A stretch of DNA of 64,000 bases, from NCBI RefSeq assembly GCF_040654195.1, contig NZ_JBFAHM010000019.1:33402-97401 (forward strand), given 5' to 3'. The notes under the pieces are model-generated. The model was not told the origin of the DNA and searched no databases. It saw nothing but the letters and a program-made list of their open reading frames with translations. The translations under genes and the position numbers were made by a program. Source of the stretch: Hamadaea sp013361475. GTDB lineage: Bacteria; Actinomycetota; Actinomycetes; Mycobacteriales; Micromonosporaceae. Below are positions 8,528 through 16,738 of the stretch, one piece after another (the stretch's first letter is position 1; the number at the start of each line of letters is the position of its first letter).

Positions 8528-8572
8528 GCGCCGAAGGGAGCCGCGCTCAAGGGTCGGCGTGGGGCGGCGGCG

Positions 8573-9151
8573 TCAGACGGCGACGGCGCGCAGGTTCAGC
8601 AGGTGCTCCAGCAGCGTGACGAGGACTTCCTTCACCGAGTCGCGTTTTCGCGCGTCGCAATGCCGCACCGGTACGCCGGGATCGAGGTTGAGCGCCGCCT
8701 TGACCTCGTCGGCGGCGTACACCCGGGTGCCGTCGAAGCAGTTGACCGCGACGATGAACGGCACGCCCATGCGCTCGAAGTAGTCGATGGAGGTGAACGA
8801 GTCCTCCAGGCGGCGGGTGTCGGCGACGACGACCGCGCCGATCGCGCCTTCGACGAGTTCGTCCCAGATGAACAGGAAGCGGTCCTGACCGGGTGTGCCG
8901 AACAGGTAGAGCATCAGCTCCGGGCTGATCCGGATGCGCCCGAAGTCCAGCGCCACCGTCGTCGTGGTCTTGGCCTCGACTCCGGAGACGTCGTCCACGC
9001 CGAGGCTGACGTCGGTGAGCACCTCTTCGGTGAAGAACGGCTGGATCTCGCTGACCGCGCCGACCAGCGTGGTCTTGCCGACGCCGAACCCACCCGCGAC
9101 GACGATCTTGTACGCCGTCGGCAGCGCGAGGTCAGAGTGCTCGTAATCCAT
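8573..9151 (-). CDS. conservon GTPase (CvnD-type ATP/GTP-binding protein)
   Basis: A 192-residue small G protein. Walker A/G1 is GGFGVGKTT at about residues 20-28, G3 is GTPGQD at about 85-90 and the specificity loop is NCFD. It belongs to the MglA/Ras-like family found in actinobacterial conservons, where it is the last gene and is thought to be the output switch of a membrane complex that resembles eukaryotic G-protein signalling. Its start overlaps the end of the DUF742 gene by 20 bp, so translation is probably coupled. It ends the four-gene operon, just before the tandem-repeat region. Confidence 0.95.
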   Translation of the reverse strand: MDYEHSDLALPTAYKIVVAGGFGVGKTTLVGAVSEIQPFFTEEVLTDVSLGVDDVSGVEAKTTTTVALDFGRIRISPELMLYLFGTPGQDRFLFIWDELVEGAIGAVVVADTRRLEDSFTSIDYFERMGVPFIVAVNCFDGTRVYAADEVKAALNLDPGVPVRHCDARKRDSVKEVLVTLLEHLLNLRAVAV

Positions 9152-9521
9152 GGAGGACCGCCTTGTAGATCTCTTCGCTGGGCAGGGCGGCCGGGCCGGG
9201 TTGGCTCCGCCGGATCAGGTCGCGGGCCGCCAGTTGGCCGAGCAGCGCCCGTACCACGCCGACCGGCAGGTTCATCCGGGCGGAGAGGTCCACAACCGAC
9301 AGTGGCTCCTGACAGAGCTGCAGGATACGGGCCGAAGCCGAACCGAGCGCGGCGTCGGTGGCCGCGGGCGGCCGGCTGGCCAGCACCACGGCGATGAGGT
9401 CGAACTCCTCGGCCGCCTCCGCCGTCGTGCCCGCGGCCAGCGCGTACGGGCGGACGACCGGACCGGCGTCGTCGTCCAGCCAGGCCTGGTCCTCCGGCTG
9501 GACCGGATCCGGGCCGGTCAC
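9132..9521 (-). CDS. DUF742 protein (CvnC-type)
   Basis: A 129-residue protein with the DUF742 winged-helix-like fold: CQEPLSVVDLSARMNLPVGV followed by VRALLGQLAARDLI. It is the third component of the conservon and has a possible nucleic-acid or protein-binding role. The start is in a 4-bp overlap with the roadblock gene and the end overlaps the GTPase gene. Family members always occur in this order, which makes the assignment firm, although the biochemical role is not known. Confidence 0.93.
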   Translation of the reverse strand: MTGPDPVQPEDQAWLDDDAGPVVRPYALAAGTTAEAAEEFDLIAVVLASRPPAATDAALGSASARILQLCQEPLSVVDLSARMNLPVGVVRALLGQLAARDLIRRSQPGPAALPSEEIYKAVLHGLRAL

Positions 9522-9925
9522 TCGACCGCGGCCGGGGTACGGGCGGGGGCGGACAGGTAGTCACCGACCCGCGTCACGAGCATGGCCATCTCGTACGCCG
9601 TCAGCCCCATGTCGGCGGAGTCGTCGGTGATGACCGCCAGGCAGGCCCCGGTGCCGCCGGAGCTGACGAAGAGGAAGCCCGACGCCATCTCCATCACGGC
9701 CTGGCGGACGACGCCTTTGCCGAACCGGCGGCTCGCGCCGCGGGCCAGCCCGAACAGGCTCGCCGAGACGGCCGCGAGGTGTTCGGCGTCCTCCCGGGCG
9801 GTCGCCGAGTCCGCCGCCATCACCAATCCGTCGGCGGACAGCACCACTGCCATCTCGGCGCCCGGCAGCCGACCGACCAGGTCGTCGACCAGCCAGCCGA
9901 GCTCAGCGGTCGGTCGCTGGGTCAT
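9518..9925 (-). CDS. roadblock/LC7 domain protein (CvnB-type)
   Basis: A 135-residue roadblock/LC7 protein, normally a regulator (GAP-like or scaffold) of the small GTPase of the same operon. The beginning LGWLVDDLVGRLPGAEMAVV and the central SADGLVMAADS are typical of the family. It overlaps the histidine kinase gene upstream by 23 bp and the DUF742 gene downstream by 4 bp. It has no membrane segment, so it probably binds the kinase or GTPase at the membrane. Confidence 0.94.
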   Translation of the reverse strand: MTQRPTAELGWLVDDLVGRLPGAEMAVVLSADGLVMAADSATAREDAEHLAAVSASLFGLARGASRRFGKGVVRQAVMEMASGFLFVSSGGTGACLAVITDDSADMGLTAYEMAMLVTRVGDYLSAPARTPAAVE

Positions 9926-12104
9926 TGCTCTCCCCTTCCACGGGTGTTTCGGTGGCTTCCGCCCGGCCGCGTTGCGTACCGCGTTGGAAGGCGCTCATCA
10001 GATCCCGGACGTCGCGCACCTGCGGCGGTGACGGCGGGTTGGGCCGGGGCCGCACCGGCAGCCCCGACGGCGTACGCGCGGTGACGACCCGGACCGGCGG
10101 CTCGGCGCGGACCGCGAGCGCGACCGGAGTGGCCGCGGCGACCCGGGGACGGCTCTCGGGCGCCGCCGGCAGCGCGACGGCAGCCTCCAGGAGGCTCAGC
10201 TCGGACGCGGGCGGGCGACCGGAGATGAGCTTCTCCGGAATCAGCACGATCGCGGTGACCCCGCCGTACGGCGACCGCCGGAGCTGCACCTCGATCTCGT
10301 GGCGCTGAGCCAGCCGGCCGACCACGAACAGGCCGAGCCGGGCGGTGCTCGTCAGCTTGAACTCCGGCGGGTCGCGGAGCAGGTCATTGGCCTCCTCCAG
10401 GGCGGCCTCGCTCATGCCCAGGCCGCGGTCCTCGACTTCGAGGACGTGACCGGTGCCGACACGCGCCCCCTTGACGTGCACGGTGGTGTCCGGCGGGGAG
10501 AACGACAGGGCGTTCTCGACCAGCTCGGCGAGCAGGTGGATGACGTCGCCGACGGCCCGGCCGGCCAGCTCGGCGGCGTCGCCGGGCTGGATGACGACTC
10601 GGTGGTAGCCCTCGACCTCCGCACAGGCCGCCCGGAGGATGTCCGCGATCGGGACCGGCCGCCGCCATCCGCGTCCGGCCGTCGCACCGGACAGCACCAG
10701 CAGGTTCTCGGCGTTGCGGCGCATCCGGGTGGCGAGGTGGTCGACCCGGAACAGCTCCTCGAGATCGGTCGGGTCGGTGACCCGGCATTCCATGTCGTCC
10801 AGCAACCGCAGCTGGCTGTGGATGAGCGCCTGGTTGCGGCGGGCCAGGCTCACGAAGACGTCGCGTACGCCCCGGCGCAGCTCGGCCTGGTCGACGGCGA
10901 CCCGGACGGCGGTCTCCTGCGCCTTGGTGAACGCCTCTCCCACCTGGCCGATCTCGTCGGCGCCGAAGGCCAACGGGGGCGCTTCCGCTTCGACGTCGAC
11001 TTCCTCCCCGGCGGCCAGCCGTTCCACCACCCGCGGCAGGCGTACCGTCGCCAGATCGTCGGCGGCGTCGCGGAGCCGCCGGAGTTGGTGGACGATCGCC
11101 CGCGCCGTGGTGATGGACAGGATTATCGAGGCGACGACGGCGATCAGGCCGAGCCCGGCGGCGAGGATCAGCCGGACGACGATCATCACGGCCGGCCCGG
11201 TGGCCTGGTCGAGGGTCGCGTCGGCGAGGTCGATGTCGAGTTGGGCGAGCGAGGTCAGCGCGGGATCGAGTGTGGCGCGCCAGGTGGTGGCGGTGACCGG
11301 GGCGACGCCCGCGCCCTGCAGGATGATCTGGTCTTCGAGCGCCTGGAATCGGCCCAACGCCTGCCCGTCGAGGACTGGCTGGTAGATCGCCGTGTCGCCG
11401 GTCAGTCCGGCCACGCCGACCTGGCGGGTGTACCGCTGGGCGCCGACGATCCGGGCGAACTCGGCCGCCTCCGCCGGGCTGAACCGGCCGGCCGCGATCA
11501 CGCCGGAGATGAGCGCGTCCTCCTGCGAGAGCAGTTCCCGGCCGCGCGACAGGGTCAGCAGATGTTCCAGCCGGCTGTTGATGTCCCGGTCGGAGAAGAC
11601 GGAGATCGTCTCGAAGATCTCGTAACCCTTGGCCACGACGCCGGTGTAGAAGGCGGTGACCGCCGTACGCTCCACCCGCCCGGCGTCCACATCAGACCGT
11701 TCGGCCGGCAGCGCGGTCAACTGACTGTCGAGTTGGGCGAGGCGGGCGGCGGTGCTGTCCGACTGCGCCCACCGAGACGCGGTTCCGCCGACGGAATCGC
11801 GGAAGACGGCGACCGACTCGTCGGTGTGCTGCCGGGCGGTGTCGAGAGCGGTACGCGCGGCCGCCTTCGCGGTCGCGTCACCGCTTTCGGCCAGCGCCAG
11901 GTAGACCGCCGATCGGCGGCGTTCCTCCTGGACCGATTGGACCAGCGCGTTCGTCGGGCGGCCGACCTCGGAGTCCAGCGTACGGATCCAGAGGAGGGTC
12001 AGGCCGTCGCGGACCGTCACGAACGCCGCGAAGGCCCAGAGGGCCGCGAGCGACGCCAGCAGGAAGGCGATCTTCGCCCGCAGGCGCGAAGTGCGAGAGC
12101 TCAT
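9903..12104 (-). CDS. nitrate/nitrite-sensing-domain histidine kinase-like protein (CvnA-type)
   Basis: A 733-residue membrane protein that starts the conservon. One transmembrane segment is at about residues 10-30 and a second at about 305-325. Between them is an extracytoplasmic helical NIT-type sensor region. A HAMP region follows, then a helical segment without an obvious phosphoacceptor H-box, and a HATPase domain with N-box ELVENALSFSPP and G1 box DRGLGMSEAAL. The tail is Pro/Arg-rich. ATG 12104 (MSSRTSRLRAK) is preferred. ATG 12122 and GTG 12146 are in frame but would only add an unstructured extension. The four genes overlap, so they form one operon. Confidence 0.93.
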   Translation of the reverse strand: MSSRTSRLRAKIAFLLASLAALWAFAAFVTVRDGLTLLWIRTLDSEVGRPTNALVQSVQEERRRSAVYLALAESGDATAKAAARTALDTARQHTDESVAVFRDSVGGTASRWAQSDSTAARLAQLDSQLTALPAERSDVDAGRVERTAVTAFYTGVVAKGYEIFETISVFSDRDINSRLEHLLTLSRGRELLSQEDALISGVIAAGRFSPAEAAEFARIVGAQRYTRQVGVAGLTGDTAIYQPVLDGQALGRFQALEDQIILQGAGVAPVTATTWRATLDPALTSLAQLDIDLADATLDQATGPAVMIVVRLILAAGLGLIAVVASIILSITTARAIVHQLRRLRDAADDLATVRLPRVVERLAAGEEVDVEAEAPPLAFGADEIGQVGEAFTKAQETAVRVAVDQAELRRGVRDVFVSLARRNQALIHSQLRLLDDMECRVTDPTDLEELFRVDHLATRMRRNAENLLVLSGATAGRGWRRPVPIADILRAACAEVEGYHRVVIQPGDAAELAGRAVGDVIHLLAELVENALSFSPPDTTVHVKGARVGTGHVLEVEDRGLGMSEAALEEANDLLRDPPEFKLTSTARLGLFVVGRLAQRHEIEVQLRRSPYGGVTAIVLIPEKLISGRPPASELSLLEAAVALPAAPESRPRVAAATPVALAVRAEPPVRVVTARTPSGLPVRPRPNPPSPPQVRDVRDLMSAFQRGTQRGRAEATETPVEGESNDPATDR

Positions 12105-12315
12105 CCGTCGTGTTCCCACCATCGTCAGGGGTACGGGAGCCGCCACTCATGGCGACCCGACGGGATGTCACTAGACATCGATATGCGGTTCCCGCATCGC
12201 ACTTGGTGTGCGACATCTCGGCGACCTGGTTGTACGGAGGCCGGTACCTAGCCGGCCGGCCGCCCAGACTTCCGTACAAAACCCGAGGTCAGGACCGCAC
12301 GCCGGGACCTACCGT

Positions 12316-12341
12316 GAGATCACGCGCGGAGATCACGCGCG
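12316..12341. repeat. 13-bp tandem duplication in a promoter region
   Basis: GAGATCACGCGCG occurs twice head to tail, about 25 bp upstream of the next gene's ATG. It may be a regulator site or a simple duplication. The rest of the 263-bp gap (12105-12367) holds an 8-bp dyad TGTACGGA/TCCGTACA (12231-12238, 12271-12278) and nothing else I recognise. Confidence 0.5.
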
Positions 12342-12367
12342 GGAGCGAAGCCGCGGAAGGAGCCACG

Positions 12368-12643
12368 ATGTCCCAGTTCGCCGACGCCATCGCCCGCTTG
12401 AGCATCGACAAGGACTTCGCCCGAGCCACCCGTCAGCAGCCGGACCGGGTCGCGACCCTCTACGGGCTGACCGCCGACGAGGCGGACCAGCTACGCCACC
12501 TCGCCGACGCCGCGATCGCCGACCGGGCCGCGGCGCTGCGCGCCCTGCTCGCGGCCGAGCCCGAGGACGAGCCGACCCTGGCCGACGCTCCGGCGATCGG
12601 CGTACCGGCCGGCATGCCGACCCTCCTGACTACGAAGTTCTGA
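12368..12643 (+). CDS. small helical protein resembling leader-peptide/Nif11-LigA-like proteins
   Basis: A 91-residue protein starting at ATG 12368, with a strong ribosome site (GGAAGGAG) six bases upstream; longer in-frame versions have none. Residues 1-65 look helical: FADAIARLSIDKDFARATRQ, then RVATLYGLTADEADQLRHL, a pattern seen in Os1348/Nif11-like small proteins that can be precursor leaders. The tail PAIGVPAGMPTLLTTKF lacks Cys, and no modification enzyme lies nearby. I do not recognise a specific family. A stand-alone small regulator or structural protein is equally possible. Confidence 0.7.
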   Translation: MSQFADAIARLSIDKDFARATRQQPDRVATLYGLTADEADQLRHLADAAIADRAAALRALLAAEPEDEPTLADAPAIGVPAGMPTLLTTKF

Positions 12644-12682
12644 CTAGTCCGCCCGTGGCCGCGGCCGAGTAGGGTCAGCGGC

Positions 12683-13135
12683 GTGGATCTCGACCTGCCG
12701 ACGATCGCCCTCCTGGTGGGAGTGGCGATCGTCGCGTTCCTGCTCGGCCGGGCGTCGAAGGGCCGCCGGCCCGATGACCTGGTGTCGGACCAACTGGCCG
12801 CCCGGTCGCCGGCCCCGCCCCGATCCGCGGCCGACAGCCACGAGGACCTCGCCGCGTTGCTCGCCCGAGGCCAGAAGATCCAGGCCATCAAGCTCTACCG
12901 CGAACGCACCGGCGTCGGGCTCAAGGAAGCCAAGAACGCGGTCGAGGCCATGGCGGCCGGCCGCGTACCGTTCGCCGTCCGCCCGCCGCTCGCGGGCCGA
13001 CCCCCAGCGGACGAGGTGGCCGCGCAGGCGGCCGACCTCAAGGCCCGTGGGCAGATCATTCAGGCGATCAAACTGGTACGCGAGAAGACCGGACTCGGCC
13101 TGAAGGAAGCCAAGGACTTCGTGGACGCGCTGTAG
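12683..13135 (+). CDS. membrane-anchored protein with two ribosomal L7/L12 C-terminal-like domains
   Basis: A 150-residue protein with an N-terminal transmembrane helix (LPTIALLVGVAIVAFLLG, residues 5-22), a short linker and two copies of a motif found in the ribosomal protein L7/L12 C-terminal domain: KIQAIKLYRERTGVGLKEAK and IIQAIKLVREKTGLGLKEAK. In L7/L12 this helix-turn-helix recruits translation factors. Here it is detached from the dimerising N-terminal domain and tethered to the membrane, so it is not a ribosomal stalk protein. Start GTG 12683. The HAD gene follows after 25 bp. Function unknown. Confidence 0.85.
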   Translation: MDLDLPTIALLVGVAIVAFLLGRASKGRRPDDLVSDQLAARSPAPPRSAADSHEDLAALLARGQKIQAIKLYRERTGVGLKEAKNAVEAMAAGRVPFAVRPPLAGRPPADEVAAQAADLKARGQIIQAIKLVREKTGLGLKEAKDFVDAL

Positions 13136-13160
13136 GCAACGCCGGAAAGGACCATCTGAC

Positions 13161-13796
13161 ATGGCGATTCGTGCTGTGGTATTCGACATCGGCGGCGTCC
13201 TCGAGCTGACCGACCCCGAGGGGTCCGCTCAGGTGATGCAGAAGTGGGCCGCCCGCTGGCGACTCGACCCGGACGAGATGAGCGGCCGGCTGGCCGCCAT
13301 CTGGGAGCGTGGCGCGATCGGGCTGATCACCGAGGCCGAGGTCCTGCCCGGGATCGTCGCCGCGATCGGGAGCTCTGAGGCCGAGACCGAGGAGTTCCTG
13401 GCCGACCTCTGGACGGACTACCTCGGTACGCCGAACGTCGAGCTCACGGCGTACTTCGAGGGGCTGCACCGGCGCTACCTCACCGGCATCGTCAGCAACA
13501 GTTTCGTCGGCGCGCGAGAACGGGAGGCGGCGGTGTACCGCTATCCCGAGATGACCGACGACATCGTCTACTCCCACGAGTGCGGGCTGTCCAAACCAGA
13601 CCCCCAGATCTACCTTCTGAGCTGCGAGCGGTTGGGCGTACGCCCCGACGAGGTGGTCTTCCTCGACGACACCGCCTGGGCCGTGACGGCGGCCGTCGAG
13701 GTCGGCATGCACGGAGTGCACCTCACGTCCACCGCTCAAGCGATGGCTGAGATCGACGCGCTGCTGGCCGCGTACCCGGGTGGCGAGCGCGCCTAG
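13161..13796 (+). CDS. HAD family hydrolase
   Basis: A 211-residue haloacid dehalogenase-type phosphatase. Motif I is VFDIGGV (the usual second Asp is replaced by Gly, DxGGV as in many YihX/epoxide-hydrolase-N-like members), motif II is IVSNSF, the conserved lysine is in LSKPDPQIY and motif III is VFLDDTAWAV. An all-helical C1 cap lies between motifs I and II. Start ATG 13161 has GGAAAGGA upstream. The substrate is probably a small phosphate ester. The gene end overlaps the convergent lipoprotein gene by 4 bp. Confidence 0.9.
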   Translation: MAIRAVVFDIGGVLELTDPEGSAQVMQKWAARWRLDPDEMSGRLAAIWERGAIGLITEAEVLPGIVAAIGSSEAETEEFLADLWTDYLGTPNVELTAYFEGLHRRYLTGIVSNSFVGAREREAAVYRYPEMTDDIVYSHECGLSKPDPQIYLLSCERLGVRPDEVVFLDDTAWAVTAAVEVGMHGVHLTSTAQAMAEIDALLAAYPGGERA

Positions 13797-14803
13797 GACC
13801 AGGCGAGCGCGAAGCGAGCCGAGCCGGCTGCGGCGTACCCGGCGACCGCTCGCGTGAGCCGCCCGGCCGACTGGTTCGTCCCCGTCTTCGTCGCCGCGTC
13901 CGCCGCGGTGAGCCCGAACCGCGCCTCGTAGGCACCGCTGCCGGCCTGGAAGATGACCGAGATCCGGACGCCACCGGCGTACTGGGTCGCGCTCAGGTAG
14001 CTCACCCGCATGCCCTTGGCCATCGCGGCATCCCACTGGGTCTGGTACTCCGCCAGGGTCAACCATGACTTCGCCAGCCACGAGCCGACGTTCTCCTTGA
14101 CGTACAACGCCGTCCACTGAGGAGTATCGTTCGGCGCGACGACCGAGACGGCCACCGGGTGGTAGCCCTCCTTGGTCAGCGCATCGATCTTGGCCTGATG
14201 TGCGGTCTGCGAATAGCCGTGGTATGCCACCCACGCCGGGCCGGACGCCTTCCGCCAGATGGCGGCGTACCGCAGCTGACCGGCCACGAGGTAGCTGCTG
14301 ACGTCGGCCAGCCGGTAGCCCTGAGCCTTGAACTGGTCGAACGCGGTCTGGTACGCGGTCGCCGTGAGGTTGCTCCGCGACTGCCAGGCGACGCCGTCAC
14401 TCGGGCGGAACAAGGCGTTGACGAAGGTCTGCGAGCCGACCTCGTAGCCGTCGAAGTGCACCAGCCGGTACTTGGCCGCGACGATCCGGTCGAACTCGGC
14501 CTGCCACTTCGCCACCGGTACGCCCAGCCGCACGAGCTGCGGCTGACCGGCGGGGATCGGAGCGGTCGTCGCCCCGTTCACCACCGCGCCGGGAGTCGGC
14601 GGAACGGCGGACGCGCTCGCCGCCGGCGTCGACTGGGCGTCGGCCGCGGAGGTCGGCTGGACGTCGGAGACCCCGGCCCCGCTGCCGACCAGGCCGGGCT
14701 GGCCGCCGGTGAACTCAGGCTCCTTCGCCGATCCGCAGCCCGCTGTCAGAACCGACGTCGTCAGCGCCAACGCCGTCATCGCCACCGGCAGCCATCGCCG
14801 CAT
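13793..14803 (-). CDS. lipoprotein with bacterial tandem repeat (BTRD1-like) domains
   Basis: A 336-residue exported protein. The signal peptide ends in a lipobox (LTAGC, Cys22), so it is predicted to be membrane-anchored by lipid. A low-complexity Ala/Ser/Pro linker (about 23-80) precedes several repeats of about 45 residues with the pattern F-x3-G-Y-R-x-V-S-x-Y...YAAIW, which resemble the polyglycine-hydrolase structural repeat BTRD1. These repeats may bind or cleave peptide or cell-wall material, but no active site is identifiable. A strong ribosome site (GGGGAGG) precedes ATG 14803, which lies 89 bp inside the upstream ltrA-like gene. Confidence 0.82.
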   Translation of the reverse strand: MRRWLPVAMTALALTTSVLTAGCGSAKEPEFTGGQPGLVGSGAGVSDVQPTSAADAQSTPAASASAVPPTPGAVVNGATTAPIPAGQPQLVRLGVPVAKWQAEFDRIVAAKYRLVHFDGYEVGSQTFVNALFRPSDGVAWQSRSNLTATAYQTAFDQFKAQGYRLADVSSYLVAGQLRYAAIWRKASGPAWVAYHGYSQTAHQAKIDALTKEGYHPVAVSVVAPNDTPQWTALYVKENVGSWLAKSWLTLAEYQTQWDAAMAKGMRVSYLSATQYAGGVRISVIFQAGSGAYEARFGLTAADAATKTGTNQSAGRLTRAVAGYAAAGSARFALAWS

Positions 14804-16001
14804 CCGAGCCTCCCCAGGTCTCCGGGACGTCTGCCCCGGCGATGATCTTAGAGCGACCCAATCGGTGGACGATGATCGCCTCCGCGACGAGCAGGACGAG
14901 CCAGGCCGCCGCCACCGCCGTGACGGTCAGCACCGGCGACTCGGTGAACAGCCCTAGGCCCAGCGCCGTCACGCCGATCAGCGACTTCAGCCCGATCATG
15001 ACGGCGTGCGTACGCCGCCCGACCCCGAGGTCGAGCCCGATCCCGGTGGAGACGAGCACGAAGCCGGCGATGATGACCGCCTGCGCCACGGCGAACAACG
15101 GCAGGGTGCCGTGGTGGTGCTCGGCCGCCGTCTCGGCCGCGACCTCCACCCCGATCCCGGTCGCCGCGATCGCCACGTATATGAGCAGATGGCCGTACCC
15201 GTAGAGGAAGGACTTGACCTGAGCGTTGCGGCCGCCGGCCAAGGCCCGGTCGATCGCGGCCTCGTCGAACGCTCCGAAGTAGACCCACCAGATGCCGCAG
15301 GCGATGACGAAACCGCTCACGGCGACGGTCACCGCACCGGGGCTCCAGGCGCCCTCGGTGATCCCGGCGACCGTGCTCCAGACCGCCTCACCCAGGACGA
15401 CCAGGGTGAACAACCCGAATCGCTCCGGCATGTGGGAGACCTGCACGGGCGGGTTCTTCATCCGGGCGTACGCCAGCGGCCCGGAGACGGTCGCGTTGAC
15501 CACGAGCGCCACAACCCAGAAGGCATAGCGCGCCGGTCCACTGACGAGCAGCGAGGCGCCCCAGAGCACCGCACCCGAAGCGGAACCGACGACATACCAG
15601 CGGCATAGCTCGGCGGCTCGCGGAACCGACCGCCCCATGATCGCGTACAAGCCGGTCAGGAAGAGCAGGAGCAGCGCGAAGATGGCGGCGAACCGCGCGG
15701 AGTCGAATCCGGGCTGGATCGTGACCGCGAGCACGGCGGCGCCGAGCGCGGCGATCAGCTGGGCCGCGCGATGCCACGGGCCGTCGTCGTCGAAGAGGTC
15801 GGCGAAGTAGGAGAAGCTGATCCACAGCCACCAGACGGCGACGAACAGCCCGGTGTACGCGACCACGCCACCGGGCGAGTGGTCGTGGTGCAACAGCTGG
15901 CCCAGGCGGGCCACCGCCACCACGAACACGAGGTCGCAGAAGAGTTCGAGCCAGGTGGCCCGCCGCAACGGCTCCCAGTCGTGAATACCCCGCTTGCTCA
16001 T
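14715..16001 (-). CDS. low temperature requirement protein A (LtrA) family membrane protein
   Basis: A 428-residue polytopic membrane protein with about 12 hydrophobic segments. The family signatures WLELFCDLVFVVAVARL near the N-terminus and ERFGLFTLVVLGEAVW in the middle are clear. LtrA was named from a Listeria gene needed for growth in the cold; no transport reaction has been shown. The acidic/glycine-rich C-terminus (about 35 residues) overlaps the start of the lipoprotein gene by 89 bp in another frame, and the two genes are probably cotranscribed. The ribosome site AGGG is buried in a perfect hairpin just upstream (see 16008-16040). Confidence 0.9.
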   Translation of the reverse strand: MSKRGIHDWEPLRRATWLELFCDLVFVVAVARLGQLLHHDHSPGGVVAYTGLFVAVWWLWISFSYFADLFDDDGPWHRAAQLIAALGAAVLAVTIQPGFDSARFAAIFALLLLFLTGLYAIMGRSVPRAAELCRWYVVGSASGAVLWGASLLVSGPARYAFWVVALVVNATVSGPLAYARMKNPPVQVSHMPERFGLFTLVVLGEAVWSTVAGITEGAWSPGAVTVAVSGFVIACGIWWVYFGAFDEAAIDRALAGGRNAQVKSFLYGYGHLLIYVAIAATGIGVEVAAETAAEHHHGTLPLFAVAQAVIIAGFVLVSTGIGLDLGVGRRTHAVMIGLKSLIGVTALGLGLFTESPVLTVTAVAAAWLVLLVAEAIIVHRLGRSKIIAGADVPETWGGSDAAMAAGGDDGVGADDVGSDSGLRIGEGA

Positions 16002-16007
16002 GCAATC

Positions 16008-16040
16008 GCCCTAGGCTCGCCCATGCGGCGAGCCTAGGGC
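16008..16040 (-). promoter_or_regulatory. hairpin sequestering the ltrA-like Shine-Dalgarno
   Basis: GCCCTAGGCTCGCC and GGCGAGCCTAGGGC form a perfect 14-bp stem with a five-base loop. In the mRNA of the LtrA-like gene the 3' arm contains the only purine-rich ribosome site (AGGGC), six bases before the ATG. The hairpin also follows the stop of the upstream gene on the same strand by 7 bp and may double as its terminator, although there is no T-tract. Confidence 0.6.
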
Positions 16041-16047
16041 TCGCGGA

Positions 16048-16446
16048 TTACGCGCCGATAGCGGCCTTCACCTTCGCGATCATGGCCGTCTCGGTCTCCT
16101 GCACGCCGCCCTTCGCCTGCGCGACCTGGTCGCACGCGGCCACGACGACATCCTTGTACGCCTGCACGTCCTGCGGCGCCTTGGCCTGCAGGATCTGCAC
16201 GGCCTGCGACAACTGCCCGAGCACGGTCGACTCGACCTCGGCCGCGCCGCCCTTGGGCATCGAGGGCATGCCCCCGCTCTTGAACAGGTCCCGCAGTTCG
16301 GCGGGGGCCGCCGCCAGCGCCTTCGCCCCCGCCATGCTCTCGGAGAACATCGCGAAGAAGCCCGGATCGGCCTGGGAGACGAGCATCATCGCGCCGAATC
16401 CGGCGTCCCGCAGCGTCTTCCGTTCATCGTCGGTGTAGTCGGTCAT
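16048..16446 (-). CDS. conserved actinobacterial small helical protein
   Basis: A 132-residue soluble protein, mainly alpha-helical, with no signal peptide or membrane segment. Recognisable stretches are LRDAGFGAMMLVSQADPGFF and QDVQAYKDVVVAACDQVAQA. I do not know a characterised member. ATG 16446 has GGAGG seven bases upstream, which rules out the longer in-frame ORF starting further left on its strand. The gene is divergent from the small protein at 16513 and upstream of the LtrA-like gene, separated by the 14-bp hairpin. Confidence 0.78.
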   Translation of the reverse strand: MTDYTDDERKTLRDAGFGAMMLVSQADPGFFAMFSESMAGAKALAAAPAELRDLFKSGGMPSMPKGGAAEVESTVLGQLSQAVQILQAKAPQDVQAYKDVVVAACDQVAQAKGGVQETETAMIAKVKAAIGA

Positions 16447-16512
16447 GCCCCGATCCTCCCCGACATTCCGGGTTTCCGGCGGGTGTTTGCGGCGCATGCG
16501 AGCATGAAGGGC

Positions 16513-16701
16513 ATGGAGAACTCCGAACCGTGGTTCTACTGCTTGAAACACCGTCGGCCCGAGCACGGCCGGCAGGAGGCGGAGCAGTACCTGCTCGGCC
16601 CGTTCCCCGACGAGGCGACCGCAGCGCGCGCCCTCGACGTCATCCGCGAACGCGAAGCCCGCAAGGAGGCTGAGGACCGGGCCTGGTCCGGCGACGACTG
16701 A
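16513..16701 (+). CDS. small conserved hypothetical protein
   Basis: A 62-residue acidic protein starting MENSEPWFYCLKHRRPEHG. The single Cys-x-x-x-His cluster at the N-terminus could bind metal. The C-terminal two thirds is one charged helix (EATAARALDVIREREARKEA). Such short WFYCLKH proteins are widespread in actinomycetes, but I know of no function. ATG 16504 (three codons upstream) is an alternative start. It lies 37 bp before ogt on the same strand and could be cotranscribed. Confidence 0.75.
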   Translation: MENSEPWFYCLKHRRPEHGRQEAEQYLLGPFPDEATAARALDVIREREARKEAEDRAWSGDD

Positions 16702-16738
16702 GCTCTGCTCTGTCAGAGGGTCGCGCTACCTTCGGGGG

